In this document: positions 48,186 to 57,280 of the stretch, piece after piece
Layout of the letters: each line of letters begins with the position of its first letter
How positions within the stretch are numbered: the stretch's first letter is position 1
From: Hyphomonadaceae bacterium
GTDB lineage: Bacteria > Pseudomonadota > Alphaproteobacteria > Caulobacterales > Hyphomonadaceae
Length of the DNA: 64,000 nt
Assembly (NCBI GenBank): GCA_030697555.1
Contig: JAUYPV010000148.1
Span: 1-64,000 of the forward strand
Reading direction: 5' to 3'
Program-made: the position numbers and the translations under genes
Notes under the pieces: model-generated
The model's input: only the letters and a program-made list of their open reading frames with translations
The model's database searches: none
Told to the model about the DNA's origin: nothing

Positions 48186-49207
48186 CACAAGCCTCTCGCC
48201 TTGAGGATCGCATCGAGCCTCGGATAGACACGGCGGGCATTGCCCTCGAACACCTTGGCCTTGTCGGCGGCCGGAATGGTCAGCTTGTCGACATAGCGCT
48301 TGGTGTCGTCGAAATACTGCCCGGTCTCGGGATCGATGCCGCGCACCGCGCCTACCATCTCCGAGCCGAACAGGATGTTGTCGACGTCGATCACTCGGAA
48401 CAGGAGATCGATCCCGGGCTGGTGATAGACGCAGGTGTCGAAGAACACGTTCTTCATCACATGCCCCGACAGCGCCGGCTTCTTCAGCATATCGGCCAGC
48501 CCGCGATAGCGTCCCCAATGATAGGGCACGGCCCCGCCGCCATGGGGAATGATGAATCTCAGCGTCGGAAAATCTTTGAACAGATCGCCCTGCAGGAACT
48601 GCATGAAGGCGGTCGTATCGGCGTTGATGTAGTGCGCGCCGGTCGCGTGGAAGTTCTCGTTGCACGTGCCCGACACGTGCACCATCGCCGGCACGTCCAG
48701 CTCCACCATCGCTTGGTAGAACGGATACCAGGATTTGTCGGTCAGCGGCTTCGACGTCCAGTGCCCGCCCGAGGGATCGGGGTTGAGGTTGCACCCCACC
48801 ATGCCGAGTTCGGTGACGCAGCGTTTCAGTTCGGCGACAGAGTTGGCAATCGGCGCGCCCGGGCTCTGCGGCAGCTGGCACACGCCGATGAAGGTCTCGG
48901 GATAGAGCGTCGTCACGCGGTGGATCAGGTCGTTGCAGGCCTGCGTCCAGGCCCGGCTGACTTTCTCGTCGCCCTCATGATGCGCCATGGCCGAAGCACG
49001 GGGCGAGAAGATGGTCATGTCCGCGCCGCGCTGCTTGATCAGCTTCAGCTGATTTTCCTCGATGCTCTCGCGGATCTCGTCATCCGAAATCTGCGCCGGC
49101 TTGGGCGGTGGCGCCGATGGATCGACAAAGTGCTTCAGCTGGGCATCGCGGAACTTCTGGTGCGATCCGGGCGCCGTCGTGTAGTGGCCGTGGCAATCGA
49201 TGATCAT
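48185..49207 (-). CDS. ligJ: 4-Oxalomesaconate hydratase (LigJ)
   Basis: A 340-residue LigJ-type member of the amidohydrolase superfamily, which adds water to 4-oxalomesaconate to form 4-carboxy-4-hydroxy-2-oxoadipate. The N-terminal MIIDCHGHYTTAPG carries the HxH metal pair; GMVGCNLNPDPSGGHW, FIIPHGGGAVPYHWGRYRGL and ILFGSEMVGAVRG are LigJ landmarks. Length equals the known enzyme. It overlaps the DUF1932 gene upstream by 4 bases. Confidence 0.9.
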   Translation of the reverse strand: MIIDCHGHYTTAPGSHQKFRDAQLKHFVDPSAPPPKPAQISDDEIRESIEENQLKLIKQRGADMTIFSPRASAMAHHEGDEKVSRAWTQACNDLIHRVTTLYPETFIGVCQLPQSPGAPIANSVAELKRCVTELGMVGCNLNPDPSGGHWTSKPLTDKSWYPFYQAMVELDVPAMVHVSGTCNENFHATGAHYINADTTAFMQFLQGDLFKDFPTLRFIIPHGGGAVPYHWGRYRGLADMLKKPALSGHVMKNVFFDTCVYHQPGIDLLFRVIDVDNILFGSEMVGAVRGIDPETGQYFDDTKRYVDKLTIPAADKAKVFEGNARRVYPRLDAILKARGL

Positions 49208-50097
49208 GCGGCTGCGCCTTTTCGCTTCGCGTCCATCATGTCGCGGATCGCATCGAGCATGCCGTCCAGCTCCGCCTGATCCAGCGCGCTCGCGAATTGC
49301 GGCGCCCAGTCCTGCCGCTCCGCCGCCGCCGTCGACATATGCGGATCGAGCCCTGCCTCGCTCACTGTCCGGGCGACTTCACGCATCTCCTCGGCGCGAC
49401 GCGTCCCATGCTCCAGCGTGCGGGCGATCATATAGCGCGCTAGTTGCCGCCACTCCGGACCAGGGAAAAGGTCATCGAGCGATTTCAGGACCGTCTCTTC
49501 GACATCATAGGCACGCGCCGTCAGCAGCGATTCCGAAAGCAGCGCCTCCATCCCCTTCACGATCACCGACCGGCACATCTTGGCGGCCGAGGCCTTGCCC
49601 GTCTCCGCAGAGAAAAAGCGCGCGCCGCCGAACCCCAGCTCTTTGGCCAGTGGCAGGAACGCCTCCGCATGCGGTCCACCGAGCAGCATCGGCGTGGTGA
49701 TGCGCTTGGGCGGAACCGGGCTCATCACTGCCGCTTCGACATAGCGTCCGCCCGCGGCGGCCACCGCACCAGCCGCCTGGCGTTTCACGCCGGGCGAAGC
49801 CGAATTGAGATCGAGAAAGATCGCGTCCTCCGAAAGGCCGCCGCTTACGGATTGTGCCGCGGCCAGCGTCTGCGCCGCCGTCACCGCCGAGATCACCAGA
49901 TCGCATCCAGCAATCGCTTCCCGCGCCGACGGCGCTGCCCAGACGCCGGTCTCTCTCGCCGCCTCGCTCGGCCCGCTGGAGCGGTCGACGAATTTCAGAT
50001 CGAAGGCCGACAGCCCGACATGTTCTACCGAAAGGTCTTCGCCGAGAATGCGGCCGACCTCGCCAAAGCCGATCAGCGCGATGCGCGCAACGCTCAT
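49204..50097 (-). CDS. 6-Phosphogluconate-dehydrogenase-like NAD(P)-binding protein with DUF1932
   Basis: A 297-residue protein with an N-terminal Rossmann domain (RIALIGFGEVGRILGEDL, IFLDLNSASPGVK) and a helical C-terminal DUF1932 domain (CRSVIVKGMEALLSESLLTA). The ATG at 50097 overlaps the ligU stop (ATGA), supporting this start over a longer frame. It is a beta-hydroxyacid-dehydrogenase relative that recurs in protocatechuate 4,5-cleavage clusters without a proven role. It might reduce or oxidise a keto- or hydroxyacid intermediate such as a shunt product of the oxoadipate branch. Confidence 0.8.
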   Translation of the reverse strand: MSVARIALIGFGEVGRILGEDLSVEHVGLSAFDLKFVDRSSGPSEAARETGVWAAPSAREAIAGCDLVISAVTAAQTLAAAQSVSGGLSEDAIFLDLNSASPGVKRQAAGAVAAAGGRYVEAAVMSPVPPKRITTPMLLGGPHAEAFLPLAKELGFGGARFFSAETGKASAAKMCRSVIVKGMEALLSESLLTARAYDVEETVLKSLDDLFPGPEWRQLARYMIARTLEHGTRRAEEMREVARTVSEAGLDPHMSTAAAERQDWAPQFASALDQAELDGMLDAIRDMMDAKRKGAAA

Positions 50098-51194
50098 GCC
50101 CGCCTCCAGATGCGCGCCGGCACGAAGACCTGGCCTTCCATCAGCTTGCGCGCGGTGCGGAGCAGGGCGGAGCGTTTTACGTTCAGCCCGTCGGGGCCGG
50201 TGTCCACCTCCATATCGACCGTAAAGAAGCCCGTTGGGTGCTCTACCTGGAGCTGCACCGAACCCGTGCCCGAAAACCCGTCGATCTTCGCAACGCCCTC
50301 GGCCACGGATCCTTTGAGCACGCAAGCCGTTGCCACGCTGACTGCGCCGAGAACGCCGATCGCCTCGTGCACGCGGTGTGGAATGAAGGTGCGTGTGCAG
50401 ATGGCGCCGCCGGCGCGAGGTGGTGCGATCAGCGTCATCTTGGGAACCGTCTTCTTGGTCACGTCGCCAAGATTCATGACGTGTCCGGCAGCGAGGCGGA
50501 TCGCCTCGACTTGTCTCTTGAGTGTCGTGTCGGCTTCGAGATCGGCCGGGCTCTCATAGCCCGTCTTGCCGAGATCAGCCGCACGCACCACCACCACGGG
50601 CATGCCGTTGTCGATGCAGGTGACCTTCACGCCCTCGAGTTCGTCGACCGCATTCCCCGTCGGCAGCAGCGCGCCGCAGTTCGATCCTGCAACATCGAGG
50701 AAATCCGTCATCACCGGCGCAGCCGTCCCGGGCACGCCGTCGATCCGCGCGTCACCTTCCTCGTAGTTCACCTGGCCGTTCGGCGTCTGGATACGCGCAA
50801 CGGCAATGGCCTTGGTGTTGACCATGTAAATGCGGACACTTGTCGTTGGCGATCCGGCCTTCATCAGCCCCTTCTCGATCGCAAACTGTCCAACGCCCGC
50901 CAACAGGTTCCCGCAAGGCTGGCTGTCGGAAACCTCCGCTTTGTCGACCACGACCTGAAGGAAGAGGTAGTCCACATCAGCATCCGCGCGCGCCGATTTC
51001 GAGACCACCGCAACCTTTGAAGTCAGCGGATGCGCCCCGCCCATGCCGTCGATCTGGCGGACGTCCGGCGAACCCATGGCGGCGAGCAGCACGGCATCGC
51101 GCGCCTTCGCATCAGCGGGAAGGTCGCGCTCGAGGAAATAGAGCCCCTTCGACGTTCCACCGCGCATCAACGTGCATGGGATAGCTGTCTGCAT
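50094..51194 (-). CDS. ligU: 4-Oxalomesaconate tautomerase (LigU, PrpF family)
   Basis: A 366-residue PrpF/diaminopimelate-epimerase-fold isomerase. The opening IPCTLMRGGTSKGLYFLERD is characteristic of PrpF/GalD/LigU, with further landmarks QIDGMGGAHPLTSKVAVV and SQPCGNLLAGVGQFAIE. It shifts the double bond of 4-oxalomesaconate so that LigJ can hydrate it. The gene begins directly after the ligK stop and overlaps the next gene by 4 bases. Confidence 0.87.
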   Translation of the reverse strand: MQTAIPCTLMRGGTSKGLYFLERDLPADAKARDAVLLAAMGSPDVRQIDGMGGAHPLTSKVAVVSKSARADADVDYLFLQVVVDKAEVSDSQPCGNLLAGVGQFAIEKGLMKAGSPTTSVRIYMVNTKAIAVARIQTPNGQVNYEEGDARIDGVPGTAAPVMTDFLDVAGSNCGALLPTGNAVDELEGVKVTCIDNGMPVVVVRAADLGKTGYESPADLEADTTLKRQVEAIRLAAGHVMNLGDVTKKTVPKMTLIAPPRAGGAICTRTFIPHRVHEAIGVLGAVSVATACVLKGSVAEGVAKIDGFSGTGSVQLQVEHPTGFFTVDMEVDTGPDGLNVKRSALLRTARKLMEGQVFVPARIWRRA

Positions 51195-51878
51195 CTAGTC
51201 CTGGCTCTTCACGTATTTGAGGCCCTTCTCGGCCAGGCGTTCGCGCATCCTGTAGAGATCGAGCCCAAGCACGCCGGCATTGAGCTTGGCGCGCTTTTCC
51301 TCTTCATCGGCCTCACGCTTGCGCGCCTTGGCGAGCACATCCGCCGCCTCGCCCTTGCGTACGACCACGACGCCATCGTCATCGGCTACGATCAGGTCGC
51401 CCGCATTCACAAGCTGCCCGGCGCAGACGACGGGCGTGTTCACATCGCCGATTGTCTCCTTGACCGTCCCCTGGGCGAAGATCGCCTTGGACCAGACCGG
51501 GAACTGCATCTTGGTCAGCTCCGCCGCATCGCGCACGCCGGCGTCGATCACCAGGCCGATCACGCCATGCGCCATCAGAGATCCGGCCAGAAGGTCGCCG
51601 AAATAGCCGTCCTCGCAGGGGCTGGTCGGTGCGACCACCAATACATCGCCCGGCCGGCATTGCTCCACGGCGACGTGAATCATCCAGTTGTCGCCTGGCG
51701 CCACCGAACAGGTCACAGCCGGGCCAGCAATGTGAGCCGGCCGATAGACCGGGCGCATGTGCGAAGCGAGAAGGCCCTTGCGCCCCTGCGCCTCGTGCAC
51801 TGTCGCTACGCCGATCGCGCCGAAACCCTCGGCGATCTTCGCGTTCACGCGGCTGATGTCCGTCACGACGATGGGCAT
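51195..51878 (-). CDS. ligK: 4-Carboxy-4-hydroxy-2-oxoadipate aldolase/oxaloacetate decarboxylase (LigK)
   Basis: A 227-residue class II aldolase of the RraA/HMG-aldolase fold that splits 4-carboxy-4-hydroxy-2-oxoadipate into pyruvate and oxaloacetate, the last step of the pathway. Typical segments are [39 protein letters not shown] and AGVRD, whose arginine and aspartate bind substrate and metal. The start [10 protein letters not shown] (51878) follows a GGGAGAAAG sequence about 11 bases upstream. It is the first gene of a nine-gene minus-strand operon running to 44078. Confidence 0.9.
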   Translation of the reverse strand: MPIVVTDISRVNAKIAEGFGAIGVATVHEAQGRKGLLASHMRPVYRPAHIAGPAVTCSVAPGDNWMIHVAVEQCRPGDVLVVAPTSPCEDGYFGDLLAGSLMAHGVIGLVIDAGVRDAAELTKMQFPVWSKAIFAQGTVKETIGDVNTPVVCAGQLVNAGDLIVADDDGVVVVRKGEAADVLAKARKREADEEEKRAKLNAGVLGLDLYRMRERLAEKGLKYVKSQD

Positions 51879-51976
51879 GGGGTGTTCTTTCTCCCTATCC
51901 GGCGCCTCCGCGAGCAACAGCGGCGCCCTTCATTCTAGCCCATTTCCGCGCCCAATTCCCCTATCCGGCCAAATTG

Positions 51977-51991
51977 GTTGTTTCATATAAC
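51977..51991. promoter_or_regulatory. Regulon palindrome site (minus reading GTTAT-ATGAA-ACAAC, lig operon)
   Basis: It lies in the gap between pobA and ligK, about 100 bases upstream of ligK. One half-site is perfect and the other has one mismatch. It suggests that the lig operon has its own controlled promoter apart from any read-through from pobA. Confidence 0.5.
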
Positions 51992-52016
51992 TATATCGCC
52001 ACAGATGGTCGAGAGG

Positions 52017-53213
52017 TCAGGGCGATAGCGGCAGTCCGGCATAGTTCTCCGCCAGCGCCGTTTGCGCCGCGCGGGAGCGGGAGAGATAGGCCATTTCGGC
52101 GATCTGCAGCTTGCGTTCGATCGGCGTGGCGGTCGGAAACCGGTGGGTCAGATGCGTGAACCACCAGGAAAACCGCTCGGCCTTCCACACCCGCGACAGG
52201 GCCCTGCCGGAATACCCGTCCACCCCGGCCATCGATCCGGTCCGGCAATAATCGGTCAGCGCTTCCGACAGGAACAGGGCATCCGAAGCGGCAAGGTTCA
52301 GCCCCTTGGCGCCCGTCGGCGGCACGATGTGCGCGGCATCCCCCGCCAGCAACAGCCGCCCAAACCGCATGGGTTCGCACACATAGGATCGCAAAGGCGC
52401 CATAGCGGTTTCAATCGCGGGCGCCCGCTCGAGGCCCGCCGCGATCGTCTCGCCCAGCCGGATGGCAAGCTCGCTCCAGAAGCGATCGTCGGGCCAATCC
52501 TCGAGCCTGTCCTCGGCGCCAACCTGCACGTAATACCGGCTGCGTGTGGCCGAGCGCATGCTGGCCAGCGCGAAGCCGCGCTCATGGCTGGCATAGACAA
52601 CTTCCGGCGCGCAGGGCGGAACATCGGCCAGCACGCCAAGCCAGCCGAACGGATAGATCTTCTCGTAGTCAACGAGACGCCCCGATGGAATGCTGGCCCG
52701 GCTCACGCCATGAAACCCGTCGCATCCCGCGATGAACTCGCAATCGATCCGGCGCGTCTCCCCGCCCGACCTCCAGGTCACGAAAGGCCTGTCCCCCTCA
52801 ATGTCGTGCAGCGTCACATCCTCTGCGCCGAACACGACATCGAGCCCGCGCGCCGGCGCTGCATCGAACAGGTCGTGCATGATCTCCTGCTGCCCATAGA
52901 CCGTGATGTGTTTTCCCGTCAGCCCCGCGACGTCGATATGGATCAGCTCGCCATTCCACGAGATCGAGAACCCGCCATGTGGCAGTCCCTCTCGAAGGAG
53001 GCGGCCGGCTAGCCCGACCCGCTGCATTATCTCAACCGTGGTTTGCTCGATCACCCCGGCGCGCACGCGGCCCTCGACATAGGCGCGATCGCGGCGCTCC
53101 AGCACGAGGCAGTCGACGCCCTCCTGCCGCAGCAGATGCCCCAGCATCATCCCGGCAGGGCCGGCGCCGATGATGGCGATGCGGGTTCGCGAGGGAAGGT
53201 TGGAGGCGGTCAT
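52017..53213 (-). CDS. pobA: 4-Hydroxybenzoate 3-monooxygenase
   Basis: A 398-residue group A flavoprotein hydroxylase that turns 4-hydroxybenzoate into protocatechuate with NAD(P)H and O2. It shows the FAD motif IAIIGAGPAGMMLGHLL, RVRAGVIEQTTVEIM, the DG motif CDGFHGVSRASIP, and GRLLLAGDAAHIVPPTGAKG typical of PobA. Length fits the family (about 390). It lies upstream of the lig operon on the same strand and feeds its substrate. No regulon palindrome is seen in the 298 bases before it. Confidence 0.92.
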   Translation of the reverse strand: MTASNLPSRTRIAIIGAGPAGMMLGHLLRQEGVDCLVLERRDRAYVEGRVRAGVIEQTTVEIMQRVGLAGRLLREGLPHGGFSISWNGELIHIDVAGLTGKHITVYGQQEIMHDLFDAAPARGLDVVFGAEDVTLHDIEGDRPFVTWRSGGETRRIDCEFIAGCDGFHGVSRASIPSGRLVDYEKIYPFGWLGVLADVPPCAPEVVYASHERGFALASMRSATRSRYYVQVGAEDRLEDWPDDRFWSELAIRLGETIAAGLERAPAIETAMAPLRSYVCEPMRFGRLLLAGDAAHIVPPTGAKGLNLAASDALFLSEALTDYCRTGSMAGVDGYSGRALSRVWKAERFSWWFTHLTHRFPTATPIERKLQIAEMAYLSRSRAAQTALAENYAGLPLSP

Positions 53214-53511
53214 CGTCAGCGAGTAACCCGCGTTGGCGTTGGATCGTCAATGGTCCAGCCCGAAGGCCTCAGCTGCATCGCCACGGTGAGCATGGGATGT
53301 CTCCACAAGGAGCATGTGCGACGGCGACACCATGCGCCCCGGCTGTCAGTCGAAGGAGGCCGCACGACAGACGGCGCGCCCGATGCGTCTTCCAACGCAG
53401 CGCCGCCGTTGCGGCCCCCCAACCACGCACCTTCGCTCTGCCAGCCGTCACAATCCATGGACAGATAGGCCGCAGAGTTGGACGATTTGGACATTCAGCG
53501 GCCAAGCGGTG
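53214..53511. other. Intergenic stretch before pobA
   Basis: It lies between the pobA start and the ferA stop, both on the minus strand. It should contain the pobA promoter. I see no clear operator, hairpin or small gene; short open frames lack recognisable content. Confidence 0.4.
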
Positions 53512-55041
53512 TCAGGTTTTCAGGAATTGCTTGCGCAGCACGTCCTTGCGCACCTTGCCTGAGCCCGTGCGGGGCAGGGCGTCGATGAAACGGATGTAGG
53601 CGGGCTGCTTGAAACGGGCGAGGCGACCCTGGCAATGGCTTCGAATCGCCTGTTCGTCAGGCGCGCCTGGAGCAGCCTGAACAAAGGCGCACCCCACCTC
53701 GCCCCAACGTTCATCCGCTACCCCGACAACAGCGGCGTCGGCGACGCCCGGCGCCTGGCGCAGCACCGCCTCGACTTCAGCTGGATAGACGTTTTCGCCG
53801 CCCGAAATGTACATGTCCTTCAGCCGATCAACGATGACATAGCTGCCATCCTCCTGCTGGCGCGCGAGATCGCCGGAGCGGAACCAGTCGCCGGACCGGC
53901 TCGCGCGCGTTGCTTCCTCCTGCCGCCAATAGCCGGGCGACACCGATGGGCCGCGCACCCAGATCTCACCGGTTTCCCCCTGCGCCACAGCCTGGCCTTC
54001 CTCGTCCGCGAGCATGAACTCGATGAAGGGCGCCGCGAAGCCGACTGAATGCGCGTTCTTCGCCATGTAGTCCCCATCGAACGGCATGTGCATCGCCGAG
54101 CCCACCTCGCTCATACCGAACCCGTTCACGAGCAGCACGCCACGCCGCTTGCATTGCAGCACCAGGTGTGGCGACAGCGGCCCTCCGCCGCTGAACAGCG
54201 CGGTCATCCGGCTCAGGTCCGCCGTCGCGAAAGAAGGATCGGCCAGCAGCGCCTCGATCATCTGCGGCACCACGAAATAGTGGGTAATCCGCAAGGTCGG
54301 ATCGCTGAGCCGCGCAAGCGTGACTGACGGCACAAAGCGATCCGAGATGAGCACGCACGCGCCCTCGAAGAGCGCGGACCGCGTGATGGCGATGAGGCCG
54401 ACCGTGTGGAACATCGGCGAATCGCAGAGCAGCACGGAATCTGGCGTCACCTTTGCGACGGCGATGAAATTGAGCGCCGAGAACAACGTGTTTTCGTGCG
54501 TTATGATCACCCCTTTCGGCCGACCGGTCGTTCCGGATGTGTACAGCAGGATGGACGGCTCCCCGAAAGCCGCAGGTGTTGGTCCGCTGGCCTCGCTGGT
54601 TTCGCCTGGCCCGGGCGTATGTGCCACTTCTTCGGGAGGCATTCGGTGCGCCACGCAACCCGCCAGTTGCGCCGCCTCCTCAACCGTCGCGGCGAATTCC
54701 TCCTGGCGAAGAATGAGCGCGGGCTCGCAATCCTTCAGCAGGACGGCGAGCTCGGTTGCGGTAAGCCGCCAGTTGAGGGGCACGAAGATCGCCCCGGCGC
54801 GGTCGCAGGCGAGAGTGATCACCGCCAGCAGCGCGCTATTGCGGGAAACTATGACGATCCGCGCGCCGCGGGCGTTCCCGAGCCGCTGAACAAAACCGCG
54901 GGCGCAGGCGTCTGCGTCGGCGGACAGGCGGCGGTAGGTGTAGGAAACTCCCGACGCAAGGTCGACGCAGGCAATCGCGTCCGGGCGGAAACGTGCGTGA
55001 AAAGCGATCGGATCAGATCCGCCGGGGAGCAATTCAGCCAT
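53512..55041 (-). CDS. ferA: Feruloyl-CoA synthetase-like acyl-CoA ligase (FerA)
   Basis: A 509-residue AMP-forming ligase. The ATP loop ILLYTSGTTGRPKGV is at about 165-179; NGFGMSEVG, DWFRSGDLARQQEDGSYVIV, DRLKDMYISGGENVYPAEVE and the terminal catalytic lysine in TGSGKVRKD complete the family motifs. It would activate ferulate or other hydroxycinnamates to CoA thioesters. Assignment to FerA rests on its place beside a MarR regulator, a hydroxycinnamoyl-CoA hydratase/lyase and vanillin dehydrogenase; the motifs alone fit many ligases. The start at 55041 is chosen because the upstream frame is not conserved-looking and overlaps a regulatory palindrome. Confidence 0.8.
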   Translation of the reverse strand: MAELLPGGSDPIAFHARFRPDAIACVDLASGVSYTYRRLSADADACARGFVQRLGNARGARIVIVSRNSALLAVITLACDRAGAIFVPLNWRLTATELAVLLKDCEPALILRQEEFAATVEEAAQLAGCVAHRMPPEEVAHTPGPGETSEASGPTPAAFGEPSILLYTSGTTGRPKGVIITHENTLFSALNFIAVAKVTPDSVLLCDSPMFHTVGLIAITRSALFEGACVLISDRFVPSVTLARLSDPTLRITHYFVVPQMIEALLADPSFATADLSRMTALFSGGGPLSPHLVLQCKRRGVLLVNGFGMSEVGSAMHMPFDGDYMAKNAHSVGFAAPFIEFMLADEEGQAVAQGETGEIWVRGPSVSPGYWRQEEATRASRSGDWFRSGDLARQQEDGSYVIVDRLKDMYISGGENVYPAEVEAVLRQAPGVADAAVVGVADERWGEVGCAFVQAAPGAPDEQAIRSHCQGRLARFKQPAYIRFIDALPRTGSGKVRKDVLRKQFLKT

Positions 55042-55076
55042 CCCGCACCCATGCCTCCAGCCGTCGCGTACAGACG

Positions 55077-55091
55077 CTGATGATGCATAAC
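55077..55091. promoter_or_regulatory. Regulon palindrome site (minus reading GTTAT-GCATC-ATCAG, ferA)
   Basis: One perfect half-site and one partial, 36-50 bases upstream of ferA and downstream of the MarR gene on the same strand. Confidence 0.4.
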
Positions 55092-55126
55092 CATTTTCAG
55101 TCGCCGGGCAACGTCTGTCGGCCCGG

Positions 55127-55672
55127 TCACTTGCCCTTGGGCGGCGCCATGCCGAGAATTCGCACAAGCGCCGCACGGAATTCGCTGACGGACAGAGACC
55201 CGAGCGCCTTCGCCAGCGCCTGTTCATTCTCGGTGTGAGCCGAATTGGCCTGGCGCAGCAATGTCTGGCCCGCCGGTGTCAGCGTGAGCGAATAGGAGCG
55301 ACGGTCCTCCGAGTTGACCGACCGGGCGACCAAGCCTCTTTGGACGAGTTCGTTGATCAGCGCGACCAGGTTGGGCTGCTGGATGCTCAGCGTCTGGCCG
55401 ACTTCCTGTTGCTTGAGGCCGGGCTCCTCATCGATGATCAGCAGCACCGAAAAAAGACTCTGGCGCAGCCCGAGCTTGTCCAGCCGAGCGCCAAAGCGCG
55501 TCTGCGCCACGCCGCTGGCAACGCGCAACATGAACCCGATGCTGTCTCTAATGCCGGACGTCGCTAGGGGCGACGAGTCCTTCCCGAAGCGGACCTGTTC
55601 GGCTAGCCCTCCGAACCGTTCGTGCGAGCGGCTCTTGCGGCTCTTGGGAGGCGACTTTCTTCCAGCGGGCAT
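55127..55672 (-). CDS. ferC: MarR-family transcriptional regulator (FerC-like)
   Basis: A 181-residue MarR-type protein with a basic N-terminal extension of about 40 residues. The winged helix is LKQQEVGQTLSIQQPNLVAL, INELVQRGLVAR and EDRRSYSLTLTPAGQTLL. In Sphingobium SYK-6 a MarR protein, FerC, represses the feruloyl-CoA genes and is released by hydroxycinnamoyl-CoA; the context here matches. Elements of the GTTAT palindrome lie on both sides of the gene (55077 and 55734), so it is one of two candidate readers of that element. It is divergent from vanillin dehydrogenase. Confidence 0.82.
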   Translation of the reverse strand: MPAGRKSPPKSRKSRSHERFGGLAEQVRFGKDSSPLATSGIRDSIGFMLRVASGVAQTRFGARLDKLGLRQSLFSVLLIIDEEPGLKQQEVGQTLSIQQPNLVALINELVQRGLVARSVNSEDRRSYSLTLTPAGQTLLRQANSAHTENEQALAKALGSLSVSEFRAALVRILGMAPPKGK

Positions 55673-55733
55673 TGGAGGCTCGTTTCTGCAGTCCGGCGCC
55701 AGCGTCGACGCCTCGACAGTGAGGTGAAAGACG

Positions 55734-55748
55734 GTTATGTCGTATAAC
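55734..55748. promoter_or_regulatory. Regulon palindrome site: GTTAT-GTCGT-ATAAC (perfect; ferC/vanillin dehydrogenase)
   Basis: A perfect 5+5 dyad in the divergent gap between the MarR gene and the vanillin dehydrogenase gene, 61 and 69 bases from the two start codons. Confidence 0.6.
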
Positions 55749-55817
55749 GATGGGACACAAATGCCTTAGGTGGGCATGGTCGAACAATATCCATCTGAAT
55801 TCAGGGGAGTAAACAGT

Positions 55818-57230
55818 ATGGCAAGCTCGTCAACAAAACTTTTCGAGCGCCGCGATCCTGTAACCGGAAATGTCGCGACCAAGACGAAAGCACTGACCCC
55901 GGAGGAAGCAGTTAAGGCTGTCGACGCGGCGGCCGCGGCTTTCCCCATCTGGTCCGCACTCGGTCCCAACGCTCGCCGCGCCGTTCTCAACAAGGCATGC
56001 GACGAACTTGCAAAGCGCGCCGACGCTTTCGTTCAGCCGATGATCGAAGAACTCGGCTGCAACGAGGGCTGGGCGCGTTTCAACGTGATGTTCGGTACAG
56101 GCCTCCTGCGCGAGGCCGCCGCGATGACCACCCAGATCGGCGGGGAAACCATCCCCTCCGACAAGCCGGGCTGCTTTGCCATGTCGATCCGCCAGCCCGT
56201 AGGGGTCTGCCTCGGCATCGCGCCCTGGAATGCGCCCGTGATTCTCGGCGTCCGCGCCGTCGCCATGCCGCTCGCCTGCGGTAACACCGTGGTCCTCAAG
56301 GCCTCGGAAATGTGCCCGCGCACGTTTGAGCTCATCGCTGAAGCCTTCCATGCTGCCGGCTTGCCGGAAGGGGCGCTGAGCCTCGTCACCAACGCGCCGG
56401 AAGACGCCGCCGATGTCGTGAATGCCCTGATCGATCATCCCGCCGTCCGGCGCATCAACTTCACGGGCTCGACCCGGGTCGGAAAACTGATCGCATTGCG
56501 CGCGGCCCAACATTTGAAGCCGGTGCTGCTCGAACTCGGCGGCAAGGCGCCGCTGATCGTTCTGGAGGACGCCGATCTCGACGAGGCGGTGAAGGCCGCG
56601 GCCTTCGGCGCCTTCATGAACCAGGGCCAGATCTGCATGTCGACCGAGAAGATCATCGTGGTCGACGCCGTGGCGGACGAGTTCGCCAAGCGGTTCGCCG
56701 CCAAGGCGAAAACACTGGTCGCCGGCGCTCCCAGGGACGGCAAGCCGCTGGCCGCCGTCGTCGACAAGAGCGCAAACGACCGCGTGCAACGCCTGATCAA
56801 GGATGCCGTCGCCAAAGGCGCCGACCATCTTGTGAAGGGCGATCCGACCGGCGTCGTGATGTCGGCCAACGTGGTGGATAAAGTGACGCCGCAGATGGGG
56901 ATCTATTCGGAAGAAACCTTCGGGCCGGTGGTTGCCATGGTGCGCGCGCGCAATGCCGATCATGCGGTCGAGCTGGCCAACGACAGCGAATATGGCCTCT
57001 CATCCTCGGTCTTCACGCGCGATATCGTGAAGGGCCTCACGATCGCCCAGAAGCTGCAGACCGGGATCGCCCACATCAACGGACCCACCGTCCATGACGA
57101 AGCCCAGATGCCGTTCGGCGGCACGAAGTCGAGCGGCTATGGCCGGTTCGGCGGCAAGGCCGGCATCGACCAGTTCACCGAGCTTCGCTGGATCACCGTC
57201 GAAACCAAGCCCGGCCACTATCCGATATAG
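55818..57230 (+). CDS. ligV: Vanillin dehydrogenase-like aromatic aldehyde dehydrogenase
   Basis: A 470-residue NAD-dependent aldehyde dehydrogenase with IAPWNAPVILGVRA, FTGSTRVGK, the general base E239 (LELGGKAP), the nucleophile C273 (NQGQICMSTEK) and EETFGPVVAMV. The PWNAPV motif and INGPTVHDEAQMPFGGTKSS are typical of vanillin/salicylaldehyde dehydrogenases. It oxidises vanillin from the FerB reaction to vanillate for LigM. The ATG at 55818 follows GGGGAG by about 8 bases; an upstream 16-residue extension is unlikely. Relatives act on benzaldehyde or salicylaldehyde, so specificity comes from context. Confidence 0.83.
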   Translation: MASSSTKLFERRDPVTGNVATKTKALTPEEAVKAVDAAAAAFPIWSALGPNARRAVLNKACDELAKRADAFVQPMIEELGCNEGWARFNVMFGTGLLREAAAMTTQIGGETIPSDKPGCFAMSIRQPVGVCLGIAPWNAPVILGVRAVAMPLACGNTVVLKASEMCPRTFELIAEAFHAAGLPEGALSLVTNAPEDAADVVNALIDHPAVRRINFTGSTRVGKLIALRAAQHLKPVLLELGGKAPLIVLEDADLDEAVKAAAFGAFMNQGQICMSTEKIIVVDAVADEFAKRFAAKAKTLVAGAPRDGKPLAAVVDKSANDRVQRLIKDAVAKGADHLVKGDPTGVVMSANVVDKVTPQMGIYSEETFGPVVAMVRARNADHAVELANDSEYGLSSSVFTRDIVKGLTIAQKLQTGIAHINGPTVHDEAQMPFGGTKSSGYGRFGGKAGIDQFTELRWITVETKPGHYPI

Positions 57231-57246
57231 GCCGGGCTGCTTTCTC

Positions 57247-57280
57247 CCCGGGCGAACGTCTGCTCAGACTTTCGCCCGGG
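57247..57280. terminator. Bidirectional hairpin at the vanillin dehydrogenase/ferB junction
   Basis: CCCGGGCGAA (57247-57256) pairs perfectly with TTCGCCCGGG (57271-57280), and the loop holds a second stem GTCTG-CT-CAGAC. The element includes the ferB stop codon, so it is partly coding. It separates two convergent genes. Confidence 0.7.
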
